Shown here one piece after another: positions 37,193 through 49,500 of a DNA stretch of 64,000 nucleotides. Numbering within the stretch: the stretch's first letter is position 1; each line of letters begins with the position of its first letter. A program made the translations under genes and the position numbers. The notes below the pieces were generated by a model that did no database searches, had not been told where the DNA came from, and worked only from the letters and a program-made list of their open reading frames with translations. The stretch is from Luscinia megarhynchos (lineage: Eukaryota > Chordata > Aves > Passeriformes > Turdidae): NCBI GenBank assembly GCA_034336665.1, contig JAPFBE010000002.1:31537406-31601405 (forward strand), given 5' to 3'.

Positions 37193-38589
37193 TGTTTTGA
37201 ACAGCTTTCTTGAAATCTTGAGGGTTGTGCCTGAGGTAGAAAGAGAAATGACCATAGTGCATTTATACATTCACAACACACTGTCCCTGCCCTTCTTACC
37301 CTGCAGACTGTACTTAATCTCCCACTGTCTGGGAGAATATTAATTGACAACTGTTGATGGAGTATACATGTTAGCAATTAAATGTTATGGATGAGTGTAG
37401 GCTGGTATTTGAGCCCTTGCCTTGCCTTTAATTTATTGATATAGGCACATGCAGCTAATTCAGTACCTTTTTACGAGTTCTGAGTATTCTCTATGAGTTC
37501 CCAGGATTTTTCTATAAAGCATTTTATAATTCCACCACAAGTGGGCTTTTTTATTCCTGTTTTCTCTCAATATGTTGCTTTATGTATTACTGAAGTCAGC
37601 ACGACTGAATGGCTGCTGCAGCAGTACTAAGTAGCTCATTAGCTTTGTTAAAGATGAGTGGCTTGATTTAAGTGCAATGATTAAAAAGAAAACTATTTTG
37701 CTGAAGGAGATAAGGTGGGTCCTACAAATTATGCAGTTTGCATACCAATTTTTAATATTTTTGTTATTTGGAAACACTGACCAACAGCAGGAAAAAAACC
37801 ACTTAAGCATCTGGCATAATACTGGCATATGCAGATATTAAATAATGTGCATGGTAGGAGGCAGGCTTTTTAGCTGAGAGTTTGCCAGGACAGGCATCAT
37901 ATCCAGGGGTTTCCTTTAGAGTCAGGAGGAAGAAACCAAATACAATGATATGTGCATACTACTTGACAGTTGAAATGCAATGCTGTGCCACATGTTTTTT
38001 TGAAAAACATGAGCAAAATTCAGTATCTTGTTGCTTTTTTACACGTTTAAACCAACTGTTTTGATTTGCAGTGGATTTTTATTTAATTGATTTTTATTTG
38101 GTGGCAGACCCTTTTCAGTCTCATTTAAAAAAAGGTAAAAACAATTCTTGCATGGGAGAGCTGTCAAAAAGTTGTCAGAATAATGTTCATGATTCTTTTC
38201 TTTGAATAAATATTAGACACGTTTGGCACTCCTGTGTGGAAGGTGCCATGACTGTAAAAACAAAAATATAATACATTAAAGAAGGGGAATGGCATTCCAT
38301 ACTGTTCTCTGATTAAAGTCTAGGCCATATTCTGCCTATGGAAAACTGCCTTTCTATGTTGATTTGTAATTCAGTAAATGCTTCCTGTTCCTGAATAGAG
38401 GAAGAATTATCCTAAACAGCTTCCATTGTAGGTAATATGAAGGGAGATCTTACAGTTGTGAATTTGTCCTTACTCTTATTGGTTACATGTATTCAATAAA
38501 CTTCATGAACAGAGGGCATATTCCATAACCCTTCTAAGCATTACTCTGAAAAGCAAATTGCACTCGTCAGTGTGACTTTTTTTCACAAT
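37193..38589. other. AT-rich single-copy DNA, no gene seen
   Basis: No recognisable gene. It contains another perfect 9-bp hairpin at 37991-38011 (CATGTTTTT, TTG, AAAAACATG). Open frames are at most about 82 codons. Confidence 0.55.
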
Positions 38590-39560
38590 TTTTCACAAAA
38601 TCATGAAGTTTTTGTTTGGAAGTGGCCCCTGGAGGCCATCAGGTCCATCCTTCTGCTTGAAGTAGGACTGCTAGCCAGTCTAAATCTGGTTTGTCTGACA
38701 ACCTAGAAAACCTCTGAGGCTGGAGATTCCACGTATGTGAACAACATATTGTAGTGCTCAACTCTCTTTCTAGTGAATAAGTTTTTCTTAATGTCCTTCG
38801 TGAACAAGTTTGAGTCCCCAACTAAGCACAGCAGTGTGGCCCAGTATTGGCTTTCCAGCTTCACAGGGAGCCTGCACCACGTCTCATATCCACATTGGCA
38901 CCCACCATGGCCCCTGGTACTTTCCAGCAGTACTTGCCAGCTGTACTTGTGTGTGGTTATTCTTCCCCAAGTGGAGAAGATTGCAGTTCTGCTTATTAAA
39001 CTTTGGGCAATTCCTGTTGCTCTAGTTCACAGGTTTTTCAAACTGCTGTGAATTAAGACACAGCCACTCAATGTATCCACTTTGTGGTACTTTTTGGCAG
39101 TACCTCCATATCATTCTGTCCTTGAATTTTCTGGTAAGTGCATTCTTCCTTATTTGCTGCTGGAGGTGAGGAACATTGTCAGACCCAGAACAAATTCCCT
39201 GATTCTCATTGTGTTATTGGCTGTCAGTTGCACTTTGAGCCATTGATTACTGTGAGCCCAGTGCCCAGGCATTTTTCAATTTATCTAACAGTTCAGTCAG
39301 CCCATAGTTTCTCAGTTTTCTGAGCTTCTGTGGAAGATTGTGTCAAAAGTCTAATGAAAGCCAAAGTGGATCATATCCTGTGCTCTGCCCTGGTCCATGC
39401 AGCTCATCATTTCATCATAGAGGGCAATTGGGTGAGTTACAGATGATTTGCACCTGGTAAATCTCTGCTGATTATTCCCTATTAACTTTTTGTCCTTCAC
39501 ATACTTGAAAATCTATTTCCTTTTATCTTAATATTAGGTAGTGGATAAAAGTATATCATC
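38590..39560 (-). mobile_element. Old antisense CR1 LINE copy, about 0.97 kb
   Basis: On the plus strand it opens AAAATCATGAAGTTTTTGTT, TGGAAGTGGCCCCTGGAGGC and CATCAGGTCCATCC, the complement of a CR1 3' end (GGAAGGGACCTCTGGAGATC/ATCTAGTCCAACC). Further right it carries the antisense end of ORF2, recognisable as GTGTCAAAAGTCTAATGAAAG (compare the CR1 string GTGTCAAAGGCCTTACTGAAG), followed by a CATCATAGAGGGCAATTGGG segment (compare GTCATAGAAGG...CAGGTTGGT). The copy is strongly diverged with many indels and has no intact frame. The right edge near 39560 is approximate. It belongs to one of the older CR1 subfamilies; which one cannot be said by eye. Confidence 0.75.
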
Positions 39561-40724
39561 TCTTTGAGACAAAGGCATATGAATGCAATGGCAGTAGCAG
39601 AGGTATTTCATGTCCAGAGGAGAGAAGCAGGGATAAGCTGCTTTATTGGTACAGATAACTTCTATTTTAATGAGGAGGAGAGATAACTGCATATATGCTA
39701 GAGATTAGAGGTTGTTTGGCTAAGGTAAGATTTATCCAGGAATAAAGTGACACCTTAGGAACCTTAGCTACTTTGAAGAGAGTCCTAGGAGCAATATAAA
39801 GACTGCATTTATAATTCACTTAGGAAATATTATACTACATGGTAGATACAGAAGAATTCATTGACATCTCAACTATAATTATAGTCCTTGAGTTGTGAAA
39901 GCAAAAGAGTAAATCTCTTTAATAAAAATAATTTTCTCTATTTTAGGTAAAATATTGGCTGGAGATCATGAAATTAAAAGTTAGTCAGTTGCTAAGTAAA
40001 TCATTTGGCACTTCTGGTGAGAAAGTAAAACCCTTTCTGAGGGAGAACTATACTGTCTCAATATATAGAAAGTTGTAATTTTATTCTGTAGTATGTTTAA
40101 AATTCACCTTCCCAAGTACCTTTAGGGAAACTCTTAAGTCCTTCCTCCATATTGTTTAATTAATTGCTTTTTTACATTTTCCTATGCCTGTGTTAAAGTG
40201 AGCAGAAACTACCATTCAGAATGTATGAAGATAAATGCACAAATGACTATCAAGTCCCAGATAACATTTCAAATTCAAAAAAGTTTTGTTCTTCTCTGCT
40301 ATTTGATCATTTGACAAGTCCAGCCTGGGGATCCATAGCACTACTTCCAGTTGCTCTACTCCATGCAGCTGCATATGCTGCAGATATGTTTCAATGAGTT
40401 AAAAGAAAGTAAGCCACTAAAAGTTTGCCTGAGACCAGTTCCATTTTGTTTCCATAGAATATATGTGCCTTTGCTTTAGCCATCTTCTGTCAGACTTTCA
40501 CTGTCTTGGGACTTCCCCAAGTTTGTTAGGATTCTTAGTGTACTTTTGCTGCTTTTCAGATGAGATTGATTTCTATGTTGGTTTTGCAGGTAAGGAAGTC
40601 ACTAGATGCCCTGGCTTTTTGTTCTGTTTTGTTTTGTTTTCTTTTATTTTGTTTTAAATAAGGGTTTCTGAAGAGGAGAGAAATTTACTTTAATAGAAGA
40701 GTGAGTGAAAAATTTGTCTGCTTT
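39561..40724. other. AT-rich single-copy DNA with micro-exon-like string
   Basis: No recognisable gene. It holds one good acceptor/donor pair around a 30-base segment, listed separately. A (TTTTG)n-like low-complexity run lies at about 40616-40660. Confidence 0.5.
40560..40589 (+). other. Candidate 30-base micro-exon (speculative)
   Basis: An acceptor-like string TTTTGCTGCTTTTCAG ends at 40559, and a strong donor CAG|GTAAGG begins at 40587-40592. The 30 bases between are open in the frame giving DEIDFYVGFAG and are a multiple of three. Such pairs occur by chance in tens of kilobases, and I recognise no protein, so this is only a lead if the window is intronic. Confidence 0.12.
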
Positions 40725-40734
40725 TCCTGGGAAG

Positions 40735-40832
40735 TCTGTTCCACCTGACTCAACTTGAGCAGAAGGATTTGACTAGACATCTTGAGAGATCCCTTCTAAC
40801 CTTAACACTTCTGCAATTCTGTGATTTCCAAT
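40735..40832 (+). mobile_element. CR1 LINE 3'-end fragment (sense)
   Basis: It contains AGAAGGATTTGACTAGACAT, CTTGAGAGATCCCTTCTAACC and CTGCAATTCTGTGATT. This follows the sense CR1 end with (TT)GGACTAGATGACCT..GAGGTCCCTTCCAACC..ATTCTATGATTCTGTG. It is a short truncated copy. It points towards the antisense CR1 that starts about 120 bp further right, so the two copies are tail to tail. Confidence 0.75.
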
Positions 40833-40949
40833 TTTGATTGGTCATAGAGGTTGTATGATGTAGCATATTCTGGAAAAGATGTGCTTGCATGGAATCCAAA
40901 GCCTTAATGCAAAGAGACTTTGAGACCCTCTAAGCTGGAAAGAAAATAC

Positions 40950-42610
40950 AATCACAGCATCACAGGATAATTGATTTTGGAAGGAACCTAAACAGGTCTC
41001 TAGTCTAACCTCATATTCAAAGTAGGATTAGCTATGAGCTCAAAAGCAGATTACTTGGAATTTTATATATTTTTATACTTAAAAATGTCCAAGAAAGGAG
41101 ACTGCACAATTTTTCTGAGTAACCTGTTCCTATGACTGTCTGCCCATGTGGTGGAAAAAAATAATTCACTTTAGCCAGTCTCAGTCTCTCTTTTGAAATG
41201 CTTGCTGTCTCTCTTCTTCCCATCATGCATCATTTTGAAGAACCTATCTCCATCATCTCTGTGACCTCCATGTAGGTATCAGAAGGCTGCAGCTAGGTTC
41301 CTCTGAAGCATTGTCTCCAGGCTGAACAAGCCAAATTTGCTCAGTTCCTAATAATAGGGTGAATTCTCCAGACCCCTGAGTGTCATAGTAGCTGTCTGCT
41401 GAACTCTGCTGAGCTTGCTCCAGTTCATTAATGTCTGTATTGAGGGATGGAAATTGGATGCAGAATTTGAGATGTGGTCTATGAAGTGCTTTCTTACTAT
41501 CTGTGATAGTAAAACCCAGAATGCCATGACCTTTTTTTTGCTGCCAGGGTATACTGCTGGCTGTCTGCCCAGGGTCCTTTCCATACAGCTGTTTCCCAGC
41601 CTGTCATTCCCCTGTCTGGCTTCATGCAAGGGCTCATTTCTTCCCAGGTGCAAAAATTTGAATTTTTCAATTTTGAAATTTATAAAGTCCCTGCTGGCCT
41701 ATTCCTCTAGTCTGTCTAGATTCCTTTTAACAAAGTCCTGCTCTGAAGCATGTCAGCTCTTTCTCCTAATTTGATGCATGTGCAAACTTGATGAAAAGGT
41801 GTGCAACCACTTACCTCCAAGTCACTGATAAATATATTAGAAAGGACAGGTTCCAGGATAGATGTCTGTGGTGCTCCACTTGTTGCTAGCCTCCAAATAC
41901 AATAGGATGGGCTATCTACTCCCTTCTGTGACTGATCATTCAAGCAGGTTTTCTCACATCTAATTGCCTATCAATAGATATCATAAAATCATAAATTGCT
42001 TACAACAGTATTGTGAGTCAAGCATATCTCTGAAGATGAAAGTAAATACACCCACTGCTCTCTCCTCATCCCCAAATCTAATTTTATCCTAGATGACAAT
42101 CTACACGAAATAGATGGTTGCTTCATTTACTTCATGTGCCCAAAAGCACTCTTGAAAAACACTTGCTTTGTTATCTTTTTTCCAGAAATCAAAGTGAACC
42201 TTCAAGTTCCCCGGGCTTACCCTTTGTCTTTTTCAAAGATTGATACAACATTTGCCCTCCTCCAGTCGTGTGGGACCACTTGATCTGTATGAGCTTTCAG
42301 AGATAATAGAGAGCAGCCTTGCAAGGATACAGCCTGTTGCATCCCATGAGCTTCTGTGGGTTGAATTCTCCCAATTAATCCTTGAGTCCTAATGGTCTGC
42401 TGGTAGATCTCCATGATCCCTCTCACTAATCACAGAGACCTTAGTGATGACTGAGACAGATGATATTAAATACATTGACATTATTTGCCTGCTGTTTCTA
42501 AATCATCTGTCTCGTTCAGCAGCCCTCATATTCCTTGTTCAGCCTTACAGCTATTTTTCTACTTCTAGGCTCCATTGAGACCTTGCTTTTCACTGAAGCC
42601 ACTGTAAATC
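40950..42610 (-). mobile_element. Antisense CR1 LINE copy with decayed reverse-transcriptase end
   Basis: The plus strand begins ATCACAGCATCACAGGATAA and GGAAGGAACCTAAACAGGTC, the complement of the CR1 tail, and continues through the antisense 3' UTR (CTCCAGGCTGAACAAGCCAA near 41318). Minus-strand translation shows two reverse-transcriptase stretches in the right order: VPHDWRRANVVSIFEKDKG at about 42220-42276, and PQTSILEPVLSNIFISDL at about 41818-41871. In CR1 these correspond to the conserved DWR.ANV..IFKKG and PQGS.LGP.LFN.FI.DL motifs, roughly 135 codons apart as here. PQGS has become PQTS, and stops and frameshifts separate the blocks, so the copy is dead. The right (5') edge is a truncation near 42.6 kb. 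Confidence 0.9.
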
Positions 42611-45346
42611 AATGCATACACCAGAAAAACAAATAAATGTGAGACCTGTAACAAGATGTTACAGGGTTTACAAGTAGCAAATAAAACTTTATTAGGTAGT
42701 TGTGAAACTTGGAAAATGGAAACCAAAAACTGCAATGCACACCTTGTTTACAGTTCTTGCTGATGGTGTTGTGCAAGTTCTGGTGGCCCTAGGGGTGCTG
42801 GAAGCCTTAACTTCTGAAAAAGCCTTTTCTGAAAAAAATTGTTACCAGTTTCAGCATCTTCTGGCTGAACAAAGTATTTTGAGGACACTGCTGAAAATAT
42901 CTTCCAGTTTTGTTTGACTGGTACTTTCTACCACCTGAGGCATACGCTAGCTGTTAGTGTAATGTAGGGAATCTACAGCATTTTGTATTCCTGCTTCTCA
43001 GTTAGCCCTCTGCTGGGAAAGGGATGGAATCCAAACCCAGGAGAACTTGCTGAAAAGCAGCATTTAATGCCTTCAAATCTTAGATCTCCCTCTTGACTCT
43101 TTCACTTTCTTTGATAACATCACGTCTTGCAGTGTTAACTATAGTCCTTGTACTGTAAGCAAGGGCCTTTACTTAAACAGGTCAGCTATCATATTGCCTT
43201 TTTAGTACTCATCTCAATAATACAGAGACATCTCGACCCCTGGCAGTGGTGATGCAGGCAGATGGGCTGTACAGCCTGGCCTTTTCAGCTTTGTAAGTGC
43301 TTGTGACTCCTGTGCTGTGACTACCATGCATCTCTCCTGCCCTTCAGATGGCAGTGCTTAACAGGAGACAGGATAAGGACAAGCCTTGTAGGATATCTCC
43401 ATTGTAGTGTCCTTGAATGCCTAACACTCCATCTTCATCCAGGCTAGATAAAAGAAAGATTTTTTCATTGGGAACCTCTGCTGGGCCTGTTAATTTGCAG
43501 CGTTAAATGACGTGCTACTCATAGAATAACTTTGACAACCATGGATTTGCTGCCTGTGTGAGCAAATGTGTTCTTGCTTCTTCTGAACTCTATTCATTTT
43601 GAGACAGAGATTTTCTTCTTTCCTTCTCACCCTGCCCTGGGACTTGGCCTGTTTGGCCAAGCAGTGTGCCTGATTCTGCCCTCTGGAAATAAAAACAGAT
43701 GAAACCCACCAGTACAGAAATCTTCTTACACAGCTTCAGAATAAGGCCTTCTACCTATGACTAGCCTTCTGAAGAAGGATAAGCTGTGCCTCAAAGTCAC
43801 AATGTCCCTGCAGTTTCTATTGATTTCAGCAGTATTTGTGAGTGCTCAGCAGTTTTGTTCTGCTTGCTGACTGAACATGCATGGGCTAAATCACACTCAG
43901 TTGCATAATGAGACAAGCTATAGAGACAAAAGTCCCCAACCCTTTTTGCCTTCATAGTCTCTTTCAAATGCAAGTGAAGAAAGGTCTGAATTAATTTGTG
44001 GAGAAGCTGCAGAACACCCAAGAGCATGTCTTGATTCATTTGTTTTAGAACAGTTAGATGTAGCACAACTCATGGAGAACGACACTCAAGTGGGTGGCTT
44101 CAGGGGAGCCAATACTAATTTTTCATTAAATGCTCAAAATTATGCACATTTGTAATATCTTTATTAGCTGTATGCAATGCAGTGGATCAGAGCCAGACTT
44201 CAATATGAGAATTGCAAAAATATCTCTAGTGTTTTTCCATTTTTGTTTGTTATGATCTGTTAATCTTAGCAAACAATGCAACATTTTTTGAGACTCTTCC
44301 TTCTTCCTCTTCCCCTGTGCCTCACATGCCTTCTGGGCTCCTTCCCCACCCCTTGTAGATTTAGATATTGAAATGATGAAGTTCAGAAACCCAATAACTT
44401 CCTCATTATTGAGGCAGAAGTTTTTGTAAGTATTTCTGCAAAGTACTGTGAGGTAGGTTCAATGCTTTCACTGCACTACCCATTTTCTATCTTAGATTTT
44501 AACAAAGATATGTCTGAACATATGATGCACATGTATTGGCTATGCTCAAAGGCCTCAACCTATATATAAGTACAAGTCGTTGAGTGCTCAGGAATTGTTG
44601 TTTTATTTGTTTCAGGTTCTTTTTAATAAACTGTGAGTTAATAGTTTCTGAGGTGTCAGTCTGATTTCTGCTGGCACCAGAGTGTTAAGTGTCTTTCAAT
44701 AGAGAGCAAAACTTTGGCAGCAGAAGTAATAAATATACTGTGGGTAATAATCAATTAGATGCTCATGCAGCAAAGTTTTCTTCCTAAGGCCCTCCAGATG
44801 TGGCCATAGTTTTTTTTCTAAAAAAAAAGGTTTCTGCCAGCCAGAAAGAGGAAAGATTTTAATAGAGAATTTTATATGTTGTTCTTACACTGTTTCCTCA
44901 GAGTTTTCTCTTCTTCCTCGTCAGTATGTTAATGTTCAAGGAAGGCTTTTTTCTTTTTTTTAAATGTGTCCACCATGCTCTGCACTTAATTCTGCCTATT
45001 ACTAATTAATTTTCTTAATGATTAGGGCTGCCTGGGAACAGATATTGTATTCTTAAGCCTTTATCAGACCTGATGAATTTAAAGAATAATACTGAGAGTT
45101 TTTTCTTCCTACTTGTCTGGACAGGCTCTCTGCTTTTTTCCATCTGTCCAGGTTTGAAGGACAGGTGTCTGCCAATAAAGGCAGAAGCTTCTCTTTGCAA
45201 TAGAGAATGTAAACCTCCTCCCTTCAAATTATTATAATTTTGAAATTAAGGGGCTCTCAGGCAAAGATATGGGAAATAAGAATAAGAGTTCTTACTAGGA
45301 AAATTAAAATAGAAATGCAGTACTACAAAGAACAATCCCAAAACAC
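42611..45346. other. Single-copy or unidentified-repeat DNA, no gene seen
   Basis: No recognisable gene. A 71-codon frame at 42702-42917 and an 89-codon frame at 43797-44066 carry no known domain. Parts of 42640-43500 have moderate GC and a repeat-like texture without a family I can name. A short string near 44447 (TACTGTGAGGTAGGTTCAATG) resembles the MIR middle, but is too short to call. Confidence 0.45.
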
Positions 45347-45840
45347 TGACAGAGTCAGAATACAGCCTGACACCCCGTCAGTCAGTCAGGGTGTTGGTAG
45401 CAGTCCCATTAAACGGTGGAGACAGTCCCCCTGCAGTGGCAGGTGTGGTTCAGCTGAAGCAGTGCTCCTGTAGAAGGTGCAGTTTTCCTCTGGAATCCAG
45501 TGGAAAGAAGATTGCCTTGGTGTCCAAAATCTCAGTTTTTATCTAGGTAGGAAAGGCTTGGTCCTCCCCCTGGCTGGAGCATCTCCCAGTGGGATGATGT
45601 GATTTTATCAGTCATACAGTGGGACTCAATGGCCCAGCAGCAGATGATATCTTCCTGCAGGGAGTATGGGTTGTGGAAAAGATAAAGATGATTGCCCCAG
45701 CTGGTTTAAAGATGGCCCATTAGCAGATGGTATGTGTCATGGAGATAAGGGTCACTGCCCCACCTGGCTTCAACAGATGGTGACAGAATACACATTTCTG
45801 GCCACATCCTGTAATGCAGCCCAAGACACCATCTTAGAAA
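45347..45840 (-). mobile_element. Probable LTR-retroelement remnant (solo LTR, antisense)
   Basis: The sequence changes sharply here to GC-richer, structured DNA. It includes CCGACACCCC-like CTGACACCCCGTCAGTCAG, then GTGGAGACAGTCCCCCTGCA, GCAGTTTTCCTCTGGAATCC, AGAAGATTGCCTTGGTGTCC and a CTCAGTTTTTATC segment, which on the minus strand would hold a decayed polyadenylation signal (GATAAAAACTGAG). This order matches an LTR common in songbird genomes as I remember it; I cannot give the family name securely. No coding part is present; a 61-codon frame at 45666-45851 is inside it and has no meaning. The right edge is uncertain. Confidence 0.55.
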
Positions 45841-45951
45841 ACTTGATCTAGTTCTAGTTTCCAATCTAAAACTGGAGCCTATAATCATGTATGTCTGCCT
45901 TAATATAAAATGAAATCTATTTATTTGGTTTATTTTTTCTTATGTGGTAAG
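45841..45951. other. AT-rich spacer between the two LTR-type insertions
   Basis: About 110 bp of AT-rich DNA (TAATATAAAATGAAATC near 45900) separates the two insertions. It is either original host sequence or the unrecognised end of one of them. Confidence 0.4.
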
Positions 45952-46541
45952 TTGACCCCATCTGGAGGCTAAGCCTCCACCAGCCACTTGCTCATTAGAG
46001 GGGGAGAGAATCAGAGGGGCAAAAGTGGCACAACTCAAGATAGAGACAGTTTAATAGGTGAAACAAAGCTGCAAGCAGAAGCAAGCCAAAATAAGGTGTT
46101 GACTCACTACTTCTCATCAACAGGCAGAGGTTTAATCACTTTGCAGAAAGCAAGGCCTAACAATTCCTGGGAAAGATAAATGCTGTAGCCCCAAAAGTTC
46201 TCTCTTCCCCCTCTTGTTGCTGGATTTTTACTGGGGAGCAGATGGTTATATGATTTGAACTATCCCTCTGGTCAGTTTGGGTCAGCTGTCTTGGCTGTGC
46301 TCACTCCCAGTTTCTTTCACACCCCCAGCCTACTTGGCAACAGGAACAGGGTGAGAAGAAGAAAAGGGAAAAAAACCACAAAACCCCTTGATGCTGTACA
46401 AGCAGTGCTCAGCAATAGCCAAAACACTGGTGTGTTATCAACACTGTTTTAGCTTTTAATGACAAATTCCCAAACTCAAATCACACCACCATACAGGCTG
46501 CTATGAAGACAATTAAATCCCTCCCAGCCAGGCCCAGTATA
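45952..46541 (-). mobile_element. Solo LTR of an avian ERVL-type element (antisense)
   Basis: Read on the minus strand it starts TATACTGGGCCTGGCTGGGA, continues GGGATTTAATTGTC and CATAGCAGCC, then GTTGATAACACACCAGTGTT, TTGGCTATTGCTGAGCACTG and ACAGCATCAAGG. It ends at the other side with GGGGTCAAC. Avian ERVL-type LTRs typically begin TGT.TTGGGTCTGGCTGGGATGGAGTTAAT, with the same GATAACACACCAGTGTTTTGG core. The length, about 590 bp, suits an LTR. The first bases (TATA instead of TGTA/TGTG) are mutated, and I see no matching short target duplication. Nothing internal (gag/pol) lies next to it, so it is a solo LTR left by recombination between two LTRs. Confidence 0.82.
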
Positions 46542-49500
46542 GCTTGTTAAACGTTTGAGTAAAATAGGATGGATTTAATGAAAGTATTTCTGATCTGATC
46601 CATAATCATGGGTAATTTCTATTGAAACTCAGCTTTTTTTTTTTTTTTTTTTTTTTTTTACTGTTAGCATGTATATTTTATTTTGCTCTAGATGGTTGAG
46701 AAACGGTATATTTAGGAGTTTAGTTTTTAGAACGTCTGGGAAAAATACCATAAATTTTAGTGTTCCTTTCTTCATTGACTGAGTTCACTAATTCAAACAT
46801 ACTGTTAAATAGATGTGGATCAAAATTCATCTGCAGTCATCATAGTTCAGGGAAGCTGTAGATTTTCAGGCCTTAAAAATGCAAAAATATCTTTCAATGC
46901 TGGACTCTTGGTTAAGAGATCTCTCTGCCAAACTGAAGTAATGCAATCTAGTTATGGAAAGACCCTCATTTAGCATTTCCTTAATTAAAAAGTCCTTAGC
47001 GGGTGAAATAGAGGAAGAGAAGACAGCCAAGAGGATTTATAAGGGAAGAGAGTAAAAACCTGAGCTTTGGAAGAAAGTAAAACACTATAGTTTGAATTAA
47101 AATATTATCTCCAGTGTAATTTGCCCTCCATGAAATTCATCCTGCATTTAATTCATGCATCATTCTGACTCTCTTGTATTCCCTCTATTTCAGGATATAT
47201 AGTTTTCTTCCATGGTTTTTAGATTTTGGGATTAGAAAGATCCATACCCTGAAGCAGGATTAATATCAGCTCTAGGGGAATGCCTAGCAGTACTCTCTGT
47301 GAGCAGATGACTTTACAATGTTTTGCTTTCTAGATGACTTTGTGGCTCACAAACTACAGAAACAAAATGGACTCTAGTATAAACAAGCCACCAACAGCCT
47401 GGGGCACAATTGCTTTTTTGATGTCTGGAATATGTTGTAAAATCACAATTCCATTTCATAATTGTAGTCAGAATATATTACTATTGTCTGTGAAGTGGAG
47501 AGAGAGAGAACTGCCCATCTTTCAGACACATCCAGAAAACCACAAGTGGTGTCAGGGAGGGAAAATGCTGCTACACCCTCTTCTGTTTGATTTCATTAGG
47601 TCTTTTATTGTGGATATGAACCCCATCATCAGCAGCTGAGACAAAAAACAGGTGTTGTGGAGAGAAGTAAAAATGAGTCAACTTACATCAGCTGTGAAGG
47701 TATTTAAGTCATCTTACTTCAGTAAAGGCTGCATTTTGCTTCTCAGCTAAACCTTGAGTAGCTTCCTAAAGAGTTAGAAGTCCTCCATAGCACCAGCATT
47801 GAAGAACTATAAGCAGGACAGTCTCATCAATGGAGTGGGTGTTTGTAAGTATTATGGGTTTATTCACTGGATTTCCACAGATGAGAATTCCTTTTCCTTT
47901 CCTTCCTGTAAGATGATGAATGAATTTTGTCCTTTGTTATCAGGAATATCCCATCAATATGATCCTACTTTCAAAGTTATATAACTGGGGTATTATTTGG
48001 TTTTATGATGGTAATTGTTGTTGTTTTTCAGAACTTTTTGTAAATAATTGAATCTGGATTTTGGGATGCAAATTCTATATAGTAATTCTTCCTTGAAAGA
48101 TTAGTTGGTTGATTTGCCAGAACTGGTAGCACTTTGAATCCTCCTTTTACATTAACTCTTGATGATTAAATGGAAATTTGAATTCCTTATATATCCAAAT
48201 TTTGGCTTTGAGGTGCTTTGGAACGTATGTTCTAAACTTTTTAAAAGCTTTAGAAGAGTTTCTGACTGTTTCTATATATTTTGACAGAAATTCCCCAAGT
48301 TTTAATTGGTAATTCACTCTTAGTTTCAAGTCACTTGTCACTGAGAACTTGGGAACTCTCCTAAAGTTTACCTTCTCTTGTAAAAATATCCCAAATTCTC
48401 TGTATTTGGTAGTGCCAATAGCGGAGGATATTGGAGTAAGCCATAGTATATTGTAAAACAATAAAATGAAGCAGAGAAAATTTATATTCTTTTTAATACA
48501 ATAATTAGACCATATAGATACAAAATGTCAGGTAAATAAAAAATCTAAGGGTTCCCATAGTAGTAATTGCTTGGCTATGCTGAGTGATTTATGGAACATT
48601 GTTGCTATAGTAATACATGCATGCATTTGCAAAGTGTGGTAAAATCAATATTGCTCTGGGAGCAATAGCCTTGTATTATCTTGACCTCTGCATATTGAAA
48701 TGTTTGCCTTTACTGTTGCAGTAAGCCTGTTATAATTTTCTTGGATTTAAAAAAAAACCCCAAAAAAGTGCTGAGGTGGTGGGACAGTGGTAGGGAGCAG
48801 AAAAACCCAACTCAGTAGGTGACTATTATAAACCTTAAGAGAAATGGAAGTAACCAGGCTTTAATGCTGTAGGATTGTGTGTTATGTGTTGGTGTTGATT
48901 CCTCACTCAGTAGTTCCCTGATAGGTAAAAAACCATGTTGCACGTGAAACACACAGGTCAACAAGAAACTCTGTGAAATTATTTTTTATATGGTGATGGA
49001 TGTAGCTAATCTTGAAATCTCATAACTTTAAATTACTTCATGACAAATGTCTGTCCTTTTTCACTGATACTTAAATAAATTACTGAGCTGGATAGGAGAT
49101 TTCTAAGAGTAGATCAGAAGAAAATGTTAATAGATTTACTTTCAGCCTTGTAGCTGTGATTCACACAAATTTTGGTAGGGTCTACATTTGTATAACCTAC
49201 CCAAAATTGTGTTTGGACTACTGCACTTTTAAGTGTCATAGTTTTCCTAATGGTTAATTCCATGACCCTTATATATGTTGCATTTACATACTGGCTATAC
49301 CTTGCCATTCACCCAAATATTTATGGAATAGAGTACTTTTCAGACTGAAAAATAGTGAAGAACATTTCCCTAAAGTCATCAGTGGACATTGTTCTTTATA
49401 GCTTTACATTTCCTAATACATACAAGATAACATCTACCTTGTAACTTCAGGCACAAGAGCAAAACAGAAATACTTTACTGGGTTGGTTTTGATTTTGTTG

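Noticed and set aside
44440..44500. Short MIR-like string (GTGAGGTAGGTTC)
   Set aside because: Too short and without the flanking MIR segments in order.
45666..45851. 61-codon frame with Cys/His/Asp residues resembling a small metal-binding protein
   Set aside because: It lies wholly inside an LTR-type repeat and has no family match.
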